From Lachnospiraceae bacterium (GTDB lineage: Bacteria > Bacillota > Clostridia > Lachnospirales > Lachnospiraceae): 41,017 nt of DNA. Location: positions 1 through 41,017 of the forward strand of contig JAGBBW010000077.1 in NCBI GenBank assembly GCA_017938285.1, in the 5' to 3' direction. Position numbers and translations under genes: made by a program. A model generated the notes under the pieces. It saw only the letters and a program-made list of their open reading frames with translations, was not told the DNA's origin and did not search any database. Below are positions 40,622 to 41,017 of this stretch, piece by piece. Numbering within the stretch: the first letter of the stretch is position 1; every line of letters begins with the position of its first letter.

Positions 40622-41017
40622 GTGTGGGTAGAAGTTTCGAAGTTTAAGGATATCTTACCCTGTAATGATTATAAATTGAAAAAGAGCATCAGACGTATTG
40701 GTTTGGTAGAACCTATTATGGTTGTGCGTGAAGATAATTATTTTCACGTAGTCTCAGGAAACAAACGTTTATCTTCTGCAGTATCTTTGGGGTATTCAAA
40801 GGTTCCTGCTATAGAGGTACATCTAACAGAAGAGATGGTGGGAATTGTTCAGATGGAACTTGAGGAATTACAAAGAGAACCCTGTATACAAGAAGAGACT
40901 TTAGAACTGGTAGAGCGTGTTGCTAAGTATTATAATGCCGCTAAGTCACAAGGTATCCGGCAAGGGTTGTACAAAGGGTTTAGTGCTAGTAGACAGACAG
41001 GAGAGCTTTATGGGCTG
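40622..41017 (+). CDS. ParB/Srx-like nuclease-domain protein (3' end outside window)
   Basis: The frame is open from 40568 to the right edge, so at least 132 residues are encoded. The pattern is a ParB N-terminal domain: VEVSKFKDILPCNDY, then KKSIRRIGLVEPIMVV, FHVVSGNKRLSSAVSLGYSKVPAIEV. The GxxRl-type box is SGNKRL. The C-terminal visible part is helical (ELEELQREPC; ELVERVAKYYNAAKSQG). The start is uncertain: GTG at 40622 has AGGAG 11 nt upstream, while GTG at 40586 overlaps the stronger GGGAGG. Homologues of this type are common on plasmids, phages and conjugative elements rather than as chromosomal Spo0J. Codon use differs from neighbours (Gln as CAA more often than CAG; CTA, GTA, TTA common), which suggests transfer. 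Confidence 0.75.
   Translation, partial: MWVEVSKFKDILPCNDYKLKKSIRRIGLVEPIMVVREDNYFHVVSGNKRLSSAVSLGYSKVPAIEVHLTEEMVGIVQMELEELQREPCIQEETLELVERVAKYYNAAKSQGIRQGLYKGFSASRQTGELYGL

Overview
The window reads as chromosomal DNA of an anaerobic gut-type Firmicute of the Clostridia, most likely Lachnospiraceae. The grounds are the family set (YerC/TrpR-like protein, DUF5688, DUF1836, a DUF6033-like protein, NfnAB, class II GalT, the Lachnospiraceae-type LigA), strong AGGAGG Shine-Dalgarno sites, a tyrosyl T-box, and secreted BspA-like proteins with Pro/Thr linkers. The species cannot be named from the sequence alone. No rRNA, CRISPR array or insertion sequence is visible.

Region 1 (1-10330) is accessory. 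It holds the 3' end of a secreted Pro/Thr-rich, Ig-like and leucine-rich-repeat protein, then a 2815-residue exported mosaic protein with LRR_5-like, propeller-like and InlB B-type repeats. Behind these lies a decayed BrnT toxin gene next to an intact BrnA antitoxin. Region 2 (10353-18596) contains T-box-controlled tyrS, a minus-strand traX-adh-aldh cluster, and the Leloir galK-galT operon. A divergent regulatory region rich in TTGTTTT/AAAACAA half-sites separates traX from galK. Region 3 (18670-27411) contains signal peptidase I, a DUF6033-like gene behind a near-consensus sigma-28 (flagellar) promoter, and a tight operon of a heterodimeric ABC exporter, pheA and a DUF2974 hydrolase. It ends with an orphan NMT1/THI5-type lipoprotein whose ribosome binding site lies inside a 19-bp hairpin.

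Region 4 (27424-36396) contains a small acidic membrane protein, pcrA with a LexA-type box at its promoter, DUF1836, yerC, electron-bifurcating nfnAB, DUF5688, a secreted hypothetical protein and tRNA-Arg(CCG). Region 5 (36505-40363) carries rluF overlapping ligA, followed by metA with the acetyl-CoA-type Glu111. After metA comes a structured AT-rich intergenic region, and then the start of a ParB-like gene with different codon use runs off the right edge. This may be the left end of an integrated element.

Most of regions 2-5 is ordinary core and metabolic content. The least expected features are the giant mosaic exported protein, the broken BrnTA module, the sigma-28 promoter in front of a gene of unknown function, the hairpin that hides the lipoprotein's ribosome binding site, and the compact intergenic regions where the next gene's promoter sits inside the previous terminator.
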